Of a stretch of DNA of 64,000 nucleotides, positions 33,782-41,765 are shown piece by piece. Both the position numbers and the translations under genes were made by a program. This DNA is from Nonomuraea angiospora (GTDB lineage: Bacteria > Actinomycetota > Actinomycetes > Streptosporangiales > Streptosporangiaceae), in the NCBI RefSeq assembly GCF_014873145.1, contig NZ_JADBEK010000001.1, positions 434,001 through 498,000 of the forward strand, read 5' to 3'. A model generated the notes under the pieces. It ran no database searches. It saw nothing but the letters and a program-made list of their open reading frames with translations, and was not told where the DNA came from. The first letter of the stretch is position 1. Every line of letters begins with the position of its first letter.

Positions 33782-33813
33782 TTGTTTTAAACAAACATCT
33801 AAAACGAACGTTT
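33782..33813. promoter_or_regulatory. two adjacent palindromes between the ABC operon and its TetR gene
   Basis: TTGTTTTAAACAA (33782-33794) is symmetric about one base; AAACG-AA-CGTTT (33802-33813) is a second palindrome 7 bp on. Both are AT-rich in the 68-bp divergent gap and are likely operators for the TetR at 33833, controlling both directions. Confidence 0.6.
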
Positions 33814-33832
33814 ATTTGATACGGTAGGGCAT

Positions 33833-34405
33833 GTGAGTGCGAAGGACAAGCTGCTGCTGGCCGCCCGCGACTGCCTGCTGACCAAGGGGTACGCGCACAC
33901 CACCGTGCGAGACCTGGTCGCGGCGTCGGGGGCGAACCAGGCGTCGATCAACTACCACTTCGGGTCCAAGGAGCAACTGCTCACGCGGGCCCTGCGCGAT
34001 CTCAACACGGAGTGGGGCGAGCTGCTGTTCGCCGTGCTCGAAGAACCCGGCGACGCCGCCGGGACGCGGCCCGGCGATCAGGAAGCGCTGTGGGGACGGA
34101 TCATCGACTCGATCCAGGCCAACCGGTCGCTGTGGTTCGTCAACTTCGAATCTGTGGCGTCCGCGCGGCAGGACGAAGAGATCCGGGGGATGATCGCCGG
34201 CGGTCAGGAGCTCGCGCGGGCATCGCTGGCGCGGGCGTTCGCCGGCCTCGGGCCGGACAGCGATCCGGGCGAGGTGCAGGCGGCCGGATCACACTACCTC
34301 GCCCTGCTCGTCGGGCTCGCGTCGCAATGGCTCACCGACCCCGAACGCGCGCCGACGGCGGAGCGGTTCGCCGCCGCCAACCTCGGCTCCGGCCGTCGCG
34401 GATGA
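33833..34405 (+). CDS. TetR-family regulator
   Basis: A 190-residue TetR protein from GTG 33833 (an overlapping ATG at 33831 is out of frame). HTH at residues 3-48: KDKLLLAARDCLLTKGYAHT, TVRDLVAASGANQASINYHF, GSKEQLLTRALRDL. The C-terminal domain (SLWFVNFESVASARQDEEIR) resembles the drug-responsive AefR/YsiA-like group. Divergent from the FtsX-type ABC operon, with two palindromes between them, so it very likely represses that transporter. Confidence 0.9.
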   Translation: MSAKDKLLLAARDCLLTKGYAHTTVRDLVAASGANQASINYHFGSKEQLLTRALRDLNTEWGELLFAVLEEPGDAAGTRPGDQEALWGRIIDSIQANRSLWFVNFESVASARQDEEIRGMIAGGQELARASLARAFAGLGPDSDPGEVQAAGSHYLALLVGLASQWLTDPERAPTAERFAAANLGSGRRG

Positions 34406-34466
34406 CCCCGCCTTCCCTGCCATCTCTCCAGGGCGGTCGGTCCATGCCCTTCCGCGGAACGCGGCG

Positions 34467-35819
34467 CTAAGGCGCGAGGGGAAGGCGCACCTCGAAGCAG
34501 GCGCCGCCGTAGGGGGAGTCCAGGACTTCGATGGCCCCCGAGTGGGAGCGTACGACGTCGGAGACGATCGCCAGGCCCAGGCCGGTGCCGCCGTGCCCGC
34601 GGCTGCGGGCCGCGTCCAGCCGGGTGAACCGTTCGAAGACGCGCTCGCGATCCGCCTCGGGGATCCCGGGGCCGTCGTCGCGGACCGCCATGATGGCCTG
34701 CCCTCCGTCGCGGCGCACCTCGACCTCGATCTTGTCGCGGGCATGCCGCTGGGCGTTGTCCAGCAGATTCGTCAGCACGCGGGTGAGCTGGCTGGACACC
34801 CCCTCCACCGTGACGCCTTCCGCCAGGTTCGCCTGGACGGGGATCCGATCGGCGCGCCGGCCCAGTTCCGTACGGGTCAGGTCTTTCAGGTCCACCTTCT
34901 CGCGCACCCTGGATGCGCCGGACCCGAGCCCGGCCAGCATGAGCAGATCCGCCATGATCGCCTGCAGCCGGTCGACGTCGCCCAAGGTCTCGGTGAGCAG
35001 CGCGTCCACGTCCCGGCCCTGCGGATGGATCTGGGCCTCCTCCAGCTTGACCCGCAGCCCGGCCAGCGGGGTGCGCAGCTCGTGCGAGGCGTCGGCCACG
35101 AACCGCCGCTGTTCGTGGGTGGCCCGCTCCAGCCGCAGCAGCGTCTGGTTGAGCGTATGGATCAGCCTGGCGATCTCGTCGTCGCCTTCCGGCTCGGCGA
35201 TGCGATCGCTCAGATGGTTGAGGGTGATCGTGGCGAGCTGGGACCGGACGGCCTCCATGGGTCGCAGGATGCGCCCGGTGACCTCCCAGGCGATCCACCC
35301 GACGCCGGCGGTCAGGACGGCCGCCTGCGCCGCCACGATGGAGTCGATGAACGTGGTGGACGTCAGCGTTGTGGTGCGCTCGGCGGCGTACACGATCGGG
35401 GACTTCGGCCCGTCCACCCGGAGCGCGGTGATGCGCAGGCAGCCGGGCGCGGGGTTGGCGCAGGTCTGGCTGTTCTGCATCGAACCGCCGGAAGAGGGCA
35501 CCAGCTTCGCCATCGGCTCGACGTCGGCCGCCGGGGACGCGGAGAGCACCTGCCCGCTGGGACTCACGACCTGCAGCAGATCGACCCCGGGCACGGACCG
35601 CGGGATCGCGCGAGGCAGGACACCCGCGCGTACGGCCGCCGCCGCCAGCACCGCCTGTTGCTGCGTGTCCTGCCAGGCCAGATCGGCGATCGCCTCTGAG
35701 ATCATCTTGCTCATCATCAGGGCCATGGGTATGAGGACCAGCAGCGTGCAGACGACGCTCAATATCGTGAGCCGCCCACGAATCGACCGCGGGCGCAATT
35801 TCGACAAATAGGTGCCCAC
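34467..35819 (-). CDS. sensor histidine kinase without adjacent response regulator
   Basis: A 450-residue HisKA kinase. GTG 35819-35817 is chosen because TTTGGGGGT lies just upstream. Membrane segment 1 is at about residues 17-36 (LTILSVVCTLLVLIPMALMM), an extracellular sensor of about 120 residues contains a possible disulfide (QTCANPAPGCLRI), membrane segment 2 is at about 165-185, then HAMP (LRPMEAVRSQLATIT), the H-box FVADASHELRTPLAGLR, N-box VLTNLLDNAQRHA, G1 DDGPGIPEADRERVFERF and G2 GHGGTGLGLAIVSDVV. No response regulator gene is within the window next to it, so the partner is elsewhere. A membrane protein gene lies upstream on the same strand. Confidence 0.92.
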   Translation of the reverse strand: MGTYLSKLRPRSIRGRLTILSVVCTLLVLIPMALMMSKMISEAIADLAWQDTQQQAVLAAAAVRAGVLPRAIPRSVPGVDLLQVVSPSGQVLSASPAADVEPMAKLVPSSGGSMQNSQTCANPAPGCLRITALRVDGPKSPIVYAAERTTTLTSTTFIDSIVAAQAAVLTAGVGWIAWEVTGRILRPMEAVRSQLATITLNHLSDRIAEPEGDDEIARLIHTLNQTLLRLERATHEQRRFVADASHELRTPLAGLRVKLEEAQIHPQGRDVDALLTETLGDVDRLQAIMADLLMLAGLGSGASRVREKVDLKDLTRTELGRRADRIPVQANLAEGVTVEGVSSQLTRVLTNLLDNAQRHARDKIEVEVRRDGGQAIMAVRDDGPGIPEADRERVFERFTRLDAARSRGHGGTGLGLAIVSDVVRSHSGAIEVLDSPYGGACFEVRLPLAP

Positions 35820-35928
35820 ACCCCCAAAGTAGTGAAACGGTCCTGGGTCATGACAATGCCGAGGGAAAGGCTCGGCCAAGTCTCGGCGGACGGTCGTGGC
35901 CTGCCCCGTCACCGCCCGCCATCGCCCA

Positions 35929-36522
35929 TCACCGCCCGGGTCGCTCGAGGCGCCGGCCAGTCCTCGCGGCTGCCCGCTTCGCCGCAGACACACGCCGTCC
36001 GTAGGACCACGCCCCCACGAGGAGGGCGCCCCCGAGCCCTCCGAAGGCCAGCCCGCCAAACAAGATCATCCAGGTCACGTCCCCGCTGCTGGTGAACGGC
36101 GCCGGTGGCGCGAACCGCGCGATCACCCCGGCAAGGCTGAGCGGCACCAGGACCAGCAGCACCACCCCGTACCCGCCGAGGCACAGCCCCACCCCCCAGG
36201 CCGGAACCAGGGGCAGGAAGGCAGGCACCCGCCGCCCGGCGAGAAGCAGGGTCCACCGCGGGAAGACCATTCCCCACCGATGCACCAGCCCGAGAGCGAG
36301 GAACACGCCAAGCAGCGCCGCCAGCACGGTCAGATCGATGCCGACGGCCGCCAACGCCTGATAGACGGCATCCCCATCGCTCTCGACCCCCCGCAGCCAG
36401 TCCTCCCCGTTCACCCCAAGGGCATCACCGCCAAGAGTCCACACCGTCTTCACCCCCGCCCACGGCACGAGCCCGCACAGCAGCAGATACACCGCCCACC
36501 GAACCCGCAACGAAGCAGCCAC
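35929..36522 (-). CDS. four-helix membrane protein, unknown function
   Basis: A 197-residue integral membrane protein. GTG 36522-36520 is preceded by TGGAGG at 5-nt spacing. Hydrophobic helices: VRWAVYLLLCGLVPWAGVK, DLTVLAALLGVFLALGLVH, AFLPLVPAWGVGLCLGGYGV with VLLVLVPLSLAG, and WMILFGGLAFGGLGGALLVG; the C-terminus is basic. Similar proteins are common in actinomycetes with no assigned role. It is upstream of the histidine kinase on the same strand (109-bp gap), so a link is possible but unproven. Confidence 0.7.
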   Translation of the reverse strand: MAASLRVRWAVYLLLCGLVPWAGVKTVWTLGGDALGVNGEDWLRGVESDGDAVYQALAAVGIDLTVLAALLGVFLALGLVHRWGMVFPRWTLLLAGRRVPAFLPLVPAWGVGLCLGGYGVVLLVLVPLSLAGVIARFAPPAPFTSSGDVTWMILFGGLAFGGLGGALLVGAWSYGRRVSAAKRAAARTGRRLERPGR

Positions 36523-36813
36523 CTGACCTCCAGACGCCGAACCCGCGTAACCCCGCAAGGCTCCCGTCAGGGGGTCAGGGCGCGCCTCCCCCGTACGAGG
36601 GAACCCCTTCACGCCACCGGGTGAGAACTCGGCCGGGCCGCCCCGTTGCACCGCCTCACCTACGCCGACGGCCACCTCGGCCGGCCGGCGACCGGACACG
36701 CGGCCGCCCGCGCCGCGCTCGGCGAACCCGGGGAGCATCTACGGCGTTCACTCCCCGGATGTACGCCACCACGGCCACGACCAGGCTGCGGCTTCGGGGG
36801 TCGTTCCGTCAGG

Positions 36814-37245
36814 TCATGCCGCGGACCGAGGCATGGGATCGATCAGATCGGCGGCCAGCAGCGCCTGATCGAGCGTGGAATGGGTGTGCAGCACCTGGCC
36901 GACGCCCGTGATCTCCAGGAGGCGCCTCACCCGTTCGTGCGGGGCCGCCACGTGCAGGCCGGAACCATGCTCAGCTTGACGGTTGTGCTGCTCGACGAGC
37001 AGATGCAGGCCGGAGCTGTCCATGAAACTCACCCCGGACAGATCCAGCACCAGGGCCAGGCCCGCGTCCGGATGCTCACGCTCGATGTAGGCGGTCAGCT
37101 GCGGGGCGGTGGCGGCATCCACCTCGCCCGCCACCTCGATGAGCGTGCCGCCGATCAGGGCTCGGCCGCTCAGGTGCAGGGGGGTCACGTCAGTCATCCG
37201 CGCGGCCAGGTCCTCGGCGTGGCGGCCGACCGCCTTTTCAGACAT
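36814..37245 (-). CDS. STAS-domain anti-sigma factor antagonist
   Basis: A 143-residue protein with a STAS domain at about residues 22-135: GTLIEVAGEVDAATAPQLTA, VLDLSGVSFMDSSGLHLLVE (the phosphorylatable Ser is in DSSG), LHVAAPHERVRRLLEITGV. SpoIIAA/RsbV-type antagonists are switched by an anti-sigma kinase and release a SigB/SigF-like factor. ATG 37245 has GAGGAG about 10 nt upstream. No kinase is adjacent. The divergent gap to the HTH gene carries a TGAAAG-GT-CTTTCA palindrome. Confidence 0.9.
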   Translation of the reverse strand: MSEKAVGRHAEDLAARMTDVTPLHLSGRALIGGTLIEVAGEVDAATAPQLTAYIEREHPDAGLALVLDLSGVSFMDSSGLHLLVEQHNRQAEHGSGLHVAAPHERVRRLLEITGVGQVLHTHSTLDQALLAADLIDPMPRSAA

Positions 37246-37315
37246 CGCGTATCCGCTCCTCGATCGGTACGTGCTTCAGTGGTGCTCTCAACCGTAAACC
37301 CTGAAGAGGATTACA

Positions 37316-37329
37316 TGAAAGGTCTTTCA
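37316..37329. promoter_or_regulatory. TGAAAG-GT-CTTTCA palindrome in the STAS/HTH divergent gap
   Basis: Perfect 6+2+6 palindrome centred between the STAS gene (minus) and the winged-helix gene (plus), flanked by two direct copies of GTAAAC (37294 and 37332). It is likely an operator of the small HTH protein at 37387. Confidence 0.5.
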
Positions 37330-37386
37330 CTGTAAACTCTTGCCCAGTTACTGACCCGACACCGCCCGTCACTATGGTCTGAAAGT

Positions 37387-37722
37387 GTGAGCGCCATGCA
37401 GCCTGGTCAAGAGGCCCCGGCCTGGACCTTCCTGACCCACCACGCCCGCGTGCTGCTGGAGATCGCCCGCAACCCCGAGGCGCGGCTACGCGAGATCGCC
37501 TCGTGGATCGGCATCACCGAACGCACCGTGCAGAGCATCGTCAACGACCTGCACGACGCCGGCTACCTCACCCGCGAACGAGTCGGCCGCCACAACCGCT
37601 ACACCCTCAACGGCGACCTGGAATTCCGCTACCCCACCGAGGCCGGCATGCCGGTGCGCCGCCTGATCGCCATGTTCACCGACCGCGACCTGCCCGACGG
37701 CCCTCCCTCGCCCCAGCCCTAG
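37387..37722 (+). CDS. small winged-helix transcriptional regulator
   Basis: A 111-residue regulator from GTG 37387. Winged helix: FLTHHARVLLEIARNPEARL, REIASWIGITERTVQSIVND (recognition helix), LHDAGYLTRERVGRHNRYTL (wing). Such short IclR/ArsR-like regulators are frequent in actinomycetes, often next to STAS genes. A TATGGT -10-like box (37373-37378) puts the transcript start on or near the GTG, so the mRNA is probably leaderless. Ligand and targets unknown. Confidence 0.82.
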   Translation: MSAMQPGQEAPAWTFLTHHARVLLEIARNPEARLREIASWIGITERTVQSIVNDLHDAGYLTRERVGRHNRYTLNGDLEFRYPTEAGMPVRRLIAMFTDRDLPDGPPSPQP

Positions 37723-37782
37723 ACTGATACCTCGCCGGTTCGGCGGTGACGCGCTGATCACGGTGAACCGACGGGGACGGCT

Positions 37783-38820
37783 TCAGTCGCTTGTGGGCAG
37801 GCGGTCGAGCGTGCGAGTGAGGGCGGCGCGACCCGCGCGCAAAGCGGCGGCCGGGTCAGGCCGGTCCGATGCCTGCCAGCGGAGATAGACCATGGTGGAG
37901 CCATGACGCACGGCCACGGCGACGTGCGCCACGGAGTCGTGGTCGAACGGCCGGCGTCGCAGATCAGGGCGGCCTATGGCGAAGGTCTCGATCTCGCCGG
38001 TCCACGGGCCCCGGGTGAATGGCGCGCGGCGAGGGGCGATGCTGTAGGACCTCGCGTCCTCGGAGCCACAGGGTAGGGGCCCGTTCGCGATGGGGATCTC
38101 TGATCCGGCGGTGAGCGGCCGAACGCGGGCCTCTTCGGCGCTTGGTTCATCGGGCAGGAACAGTACATCCTCACGAACGGAGACCTCGCCGATCAGCCGC
38201 CGGGTGACGGCGGGCGCACCGGCGTAGGCGTTCTGCTCGAAGAAGGGGTCTTGGCAGACCAACTCGTGCGAGAGGGGGCCATCCCCTGGGCGCGGCCACG
38301 ACACCAGGTCCTTGCCGTACGCGGACGGAGGGGGGAGGGCCGTGGCCACCGCGGCCGCGGCCGACCGCGTTGAGGTGGTGACGGGTGCGGAGCCGGCAGG
38401 GTCGCCGCCGACGGCGGCCAGCACGGCGGTGGCCGACGCCGTGCCCTGGCGCAGTACGAGCGGGTCCGGCTCGCCGTCCACCTCGAACGGCCAGGCCCAC
38501 GTCACCTCCGCCAGCAGCCCGCCACGTGCCGCCACGATCGTCGCCCCGGCGCCCGGGTCGCCGAACTCCGTCCAGCCGTCCATGGTGACCAGGGCTTGCA
38601 CGCCACGCCACCCCCACTGGTTGAAGCCGGCCACGTTCTTGAGCACGTCACCGTCGGAACGCCCGCACTCCTCGGTGCCCCGGCGAGCCGCCGCGACCGC
38701 GCGGACCGCCGCCTCGGGGGAGGTGATCCAGAACCGCACCTCCAGCGGCTCGTCCATCCCCGCGGGGAGCAGCTCGCCGCTGTAGGCGGGCACGCCCTCG
38801 GGCGGCATCCGTGTCTCCAT
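37783..38820 (-). CDS. extracytoplasmic-type protein, unknown family; probable frameshifted C-terminal part
   Basis: A 345-residue open frame from ATG 38820. The sequence is well-formed (EPLEVRFWITSPEAAVRAVA, FNQWGWRGVQALVTMDGWTE, VTWAWPFEVDGEPDPL, DHDSVAHVAVAVRHGSTMVY) and contains no membrane segment. The frame immediately upstream on the same strand (38812-39130) encodes a membrane-anchor N-terminus that would join it after a one-base shift, so the two are probably one gene, broken or misread near 38812-38822. Function not recognised. Confidence 0.6.
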   Translation of the reverse strand: METRMPPEGVPAYSGELLPAGMDEPLEVRFWITSPEAAVRAVAAARRGTEECGRSDGDVLKNVAGFNQWGWRGVQALVTMDGWTEFGDPGAGATIVAARGGLLAEVTWAWPFEVDGEPDPLVLRQGTASATAVLAAVGGDPAGSAPVTTSTRSAAAAVATALPPPSAYGKDLVSWPRPGDGPLSHELVCQDPFFEQNAYAGAPAVTRRLIGEVSVREDVLFLPDEPSAEEARVRPLTAGSEIPIANGPLPCGSEDARSYSIAPRRAPFTRGPWTGEIETFAIGRPDLRRRPFDHDSVAHVAVAVRHGSTMVYLRWQASDRPDPAAALRAGRAALTRTLDRLPTSD

Positions 38821-39130
38821 GCTCTCCGGCCAGCACCACGCCAGAAGGGGGGGTGCCCGGGAGCGTGACGTAGGGAGCGGAGGTGACGTCGTCGTCGAGG
38901 AGCGCGCGCAGCCGGTCGGCGATCTCCTCGACCGAGGCGGCTGCCCGTGCCGGCATCGGCAGGGCGGGCGTCTTCAACTGATCGAAGACGCCGAGGGTGA
39001 ACATCAGGGTGACGGCCGCGGCCGCGATACGCGGCCTCCGGCGCCTGGCAAGATCCACAACGGATACGACGCGGGGAATCCGGCCGAGGTTGACCAAAGG
39101 TTCCGTGCCATCTACCGCCGAAGGTCCCAA
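38812..39130 (-). pseudogene. membrane-anchor N-terminal fragment of the downstream protein (frameshift)
   Basis: From TTG 39130 this frame encodes a basic segment then a helix (RRRRPRIAAAAVTLMFTLGV), followed by ARAAASVEEIADRLRALLDD and YVTLPGTPPSGVVLAGE. It continues in its own frame only as an out-of-frame copy of the next gene, so the real coding passes to the 37783-38820 frame (offset +1) at about 38812-38822. A single-base indel, real or sequencing-derived, would rejoin them into a roughly 450-residue anchored protein. Confidence 0.5.
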
Positions 39131-39277
39131 CCGACCACAGCGTTCGCTGAGGCCTCGCGGACCACCGTGGCTGATGCTGCTCCAGCAGCACGTATACGGG
39201 TCATCTACGGCTCCTAGACGTCCCCGGGGCTACTTTCTACTTAAAGATTCAATTTTCCTCAAGCAAAGGATTTCGAC

Positions 39278-39994
39278 ATGAGCAATCCAACCCGCAGGCA
39301 GGCTCTCACCGCAGGCGCCGCCGGTGCTGTCGGGGCCGCCGCGGCGATCGCCCCCGCCCTGGCCGGCACCGCGTTCGCCGAGAGCGGCAGTAGCGAGCCC
39401 AATCCGCTGTTCAGCCAGGAGAACTCGATGCTGGTGCTGATCGACTACCAACCCGAGATGGTCAACGGCGTCGCCTCGATGAACAAGGACCTGCTCCAGC
39501 TCAACATCAAGGCCCTGGCCCGGATCGCGCGCCTGCTCAAGATCCCCACCGTGCTCACCACCGTGGGCGTCAAGGCGGGGGTCAACCACCCCACCATCGC
39601 CTCCCTGCGCGAGGAGGTGCCCACCCTCACCGAGTACGACCGCATGAACATGAACGCCTGGGAGGACGAACCCGTACGCCGTGCCATCAGAGCGACGGGG
39701 CGCCGCAACATCGTCTTCGCCGCGTTATGGACCGAGATCTGCCTCGCCTTCCCTGTCGTGCACGCCCAGCGCGACGGCTATCGGACCATGGTCGTCACCG
39801 ACGCGGTCGGTGGCACCAGCCTGGCCGCGCACGAGGCCGGGATCCAGCGCGTGATCCAGGCGGGCAGCATCCCGAACTCCTTCCTCGGCATTCTCGGTGA
39901 ATGGATCCGAGACTGGTCCGACCCCCGCTCCGACGCCGGGCGCGAGGTCGTGCCGTGGTACTGGGCGGAACTGGCGAAACTCGACCTGGGCTGA
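39278..39994 (+). CDS. Tat-exported YcaC-like cysteine hydrolase (isochorismatase family)
   Basis: A 238-residue hydrolase. Twin-arginine signal TRRQALTAGAAGAVGAAAA leads to ALAGTAFAES; ATG 39278 has AAAGGA 8 nt upstream. Mature domain: Asp in MLVLIDYQPEMV (residue 55), RMNMNAWEDEPVRRAIRATG and the catalytic Cys in ALWTEICLAFPVVHAQRDG (about 153), then VTDAVGGTSLAAHEAGIQRV. This RxxxNAWED-TExCxAF arrangement is that of YcaC, whose substrates are unknown. Export by Tat is unusual for the family. The last 217 bp lie opposite the tail of the gene at 39778-40338. Confidence 0.85.
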   Translation: MSNPTRRQALTAGAAGAVGAAAAIAPALAGTAFAESGSSEPNPLFSQENSMLVLIDYQPEMVNGVASMNKDLLQLNIKALARIARLLKIPTVLTTVGVKAGVNHPTIASLREEVPTLTEYDRMNMNAWEDEPVRRAIRATGRRNIVFAALWTEICLAFPVVHAQRDGYRTMVVTDAVGGTSLAAHEAGIQRVIQAGSIPNSFLGILGEWIRDWSDPRSDAGREVVPWYWAELAKLDLG

Positions 39995-40338
39995 ACCGGC
40001 CACGCGGCCCCCGGCCCCGGCCTGGCCGTCGACTGCCGAGCCCGCGGGCCGCGCTCGTACCCTCCGGGGCGATACAGGCGCGCGGTTTCGATGAAGCCGC
40101 GGGACCAGGTGAACTGCCAGGAACCGTCGTCCCGCAGCCCGTCCAGTCCGAGTTGCCGTTTCACCTCCGTGTACGCCGTGGCCGGCCCGGCCGGGTCCCC
40201 ACCCCCGGTTTCACAGCGGTGCTCCTGCCAGATCGCCACGCCCCGCGGGTCGCCGGCCTCGGTCAGCTCACCGGCGTAGGCGAGCCACGCCTCCCGGTCG
40301 TCCGGCTCCGGCACAGCCGGGGTATCCACAAAGCGCAT
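39778..40338 (-). CDS. TIGR02996-like domain protein, truncated and extended into antisense
   Basis: An open frame of 186 residues from ATG 40338, which has AGGAGG 5 nt upstream. Residues 1-75 (DREAWLAYAGELTEAGDPRG, VAIWQEHRCETGGGDPAG) carry the AWLAYAxxLTEAGDPRG motif of the repeat-companion domain found at the N-terminus of leucine-rich or WGR-type repeat proteins. After about residue 105 the frame becomes the antisense of the YcaC-like gene, with no coding character. The parent protein is therefore C-terminally truncated and reads on to a chance stop. Expression is possible because the ribosome site is good. Confidence 0.5.
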   Translation of the reverse strand: MRFVDTPAVPEPDDREAWLAYAGELTEAGDPRGVAIWQEHRCETGGGDPAGPATAYTEVKRQLGLDGLRDDGSWQFTWSRGFIETARLYRPGGYERGPRARQSTARPGPGAAWPVQPRSSFASSAQYHGTTSRPASERGSDQSRIHSPRMPRKEFGMLPAWITRWIPASCAARLVPPTASVTTMVR

Positions 40339-40454
40339 GTCATCCTCCTGGTCCAGGAGATGAGGGGGGTTACGAGGCGTGCCGGCCCCGGCGCCGGCTG
40401 ACGCGCCTGACGCGCGAGAAGAGGGATGGTGGGGTGGCGTCAGGCACGGCGCCC

Positions 40455-41765
40455 CTACTTGATCGCGGCCAGGTCCAGGACGTACATCTCGTTCTTGATC
40501 GGATAGGTCATCAGGCGGTCCAGGCCGCCGTCCGGGATCGCCATGCCTCCCTTCGCGTCCGGCCGTATGCCGAGATCGGCGGACCTGCCGGTCTCGGCGT
40601 CGTACAGCGCCAGGACATCCTGGTTTCCCGGACCCCTCAACGTGACCTTGAAGAAGCGCTCCAGGCCGGCGTCGTCGCCGCGCTGGAAGGTGCTCGGCAG
40701 TTCGCGCTCGTGGGAGCCGTCGCGGTCGCGGACGAACCTACGCAGGATGGTCTGGCTCTGCACCGTGTCCGGGCACCGGCGAGTGCCGCACTTGATCTCC
40801 TTGCCGGAGCGGTTGCGGGGGCGTTCGACCTTGACGGTCTTGTATCGCACCGCCACGCCCGCGCACCGGTCGACGCCGCACCTGACCTCCTCGTCGGCCT
40901 TGACCACGGCGTCGCGCCGCTCACCGGTCTCGACGTTGAGCAGCTCGCGGAAGATCGCTTTTCCGCGGTGGACGCCCACCCACGGCCATTGCAGGATGTG
41001 GTGCCGCTCGGCGCCCTTCACCGGCTGCGGCGAGCCCCCGCTCAGCGGCACCCGGTAAACCCCGCCCTTCTCGTAGGCGAAGGCCACGTCCGAGCCCGTC
41101 ACCGTCAGCCCGTTGATGTGTCCCTGCTCCATGACGTTTCCGAGGGGGACGTCAGTCACCGGCCGAGGCCGGCCGCCGGTGGCCGGCACCGTCCAGATCC
41201 GGGCGACCCGCGGGCTGCCCGCCTCCTTGTAGGACGCCCACCAGACGATGTTGCCGCCACCGGCGGCGACGCCGTCGGCGAAGATCGCCGATCCCTTCGT
41301 CGGGGGGATCTCGGCGATCTGCCTGGGCCGGCCGGTGCCCAGGTCGTAGCTCCACAGGAACTGACGCTTTCCGTCACTGGCGCCCGTCATGACCAGCAGC
41401 GTGCGATCGTCGAGGAGCAGCTGCGGGTAGTACGTACGGCCGTCGGGCAACTTGGCCGGGATCTTGTGTACGGCCTGCGGCCACACCTTCTCGATGGGCG
41501 GCGGAATCTTGTCCGCCGACGGCTCGGGCCTGCCGGTCGCGCTGACCGCGGGTCGCGGCTCGGCCGACGCGCCCAGGGCACTCACCGCCACGCCCACCCC
41601 GCCCGCCACCAGGACCACAGCCGCGACCGCGCGCACAGCGGTGGTCCGCGCCAGCCGCCGGCGATGGCGCGTCTTGACTGTCGCGATCAGCCCGGGCGGC
41701 GCCTGCGGCGCACGATGCGCCGCCCCGGACAGGACGCGGCTCAGCTTGTCTTCCAGCTCGGTCAT
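40455..41765 (-). CDS. membrane-anchored beta-propeller protein, anti-sigma partner
   Basis: A 436-residue protein whose ATG overlaps the ECF sigma stop by 4 nt. Residues 1-35 (MTELEDKLSRVLSGAAHRAP) form a short anti-sigma-like cytosolic segment, residues 44-65 a membrane helix (AVRAVAAVVLVAGGVGVAVS), then about 370 extracellular residues with propeller-type repeats (TLLVMTGASDGKRQFLWSYD, NIVWWASYKEAGSPRVARIW, VAFAYEKGGVYRVPLSGG). Four Cys (EEVRCGVDRCAG, EIKCGTRRCPD) may form disulfides. The likely role is to hold the SigE-type factor until an external signal is sensed. This is inferred from position and architecture. Confidence 0.8.
   Translation of the reverse strand: MTELEDKLSRVLSGAAHRAPQAPPGLIATVKTRHRRRLARTTAVRAVAAVVLVAGGVGVAVSALGASAEPRPAVSATGRPEPSADKIPPPIEKVWPQAVHKIPAKLPDGRTYYPQLLLDDRTLLVMTGASDGKRQFLWSYDLGTGRPRQIAEIPPTKGSAIFADGVAAGGGNIVWWASYKEAGSPRVARIWTVPATGGRPRPVTDVPLGNVMEQGHINGLTVTGSDVAFAYEKGGVYRVPLSGGSPQPVKGAERHHILQWPWVGVHRGKAIFRELLNVETGERRDAVVKADEEVRCGVDRCAGVAVRYKTVKVERPRNRSGKEIKCGTRRCPDTVQSQTILRRFVRDRDGSHERELPSTFQRGDDAGLERFFKVTLRGPGNQDVLALYDAETGRSADLGIRPDAKGGMAIPDGGLDRLMTYPIKNEMYVLDLAAIK

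Noticed and set aside
36523..36813. Gap of 291 bp with short frames such as LHRLTYADGHLGRPATGHAA
   Set aside because: May be a small fragment, but too short and without a family match to call.
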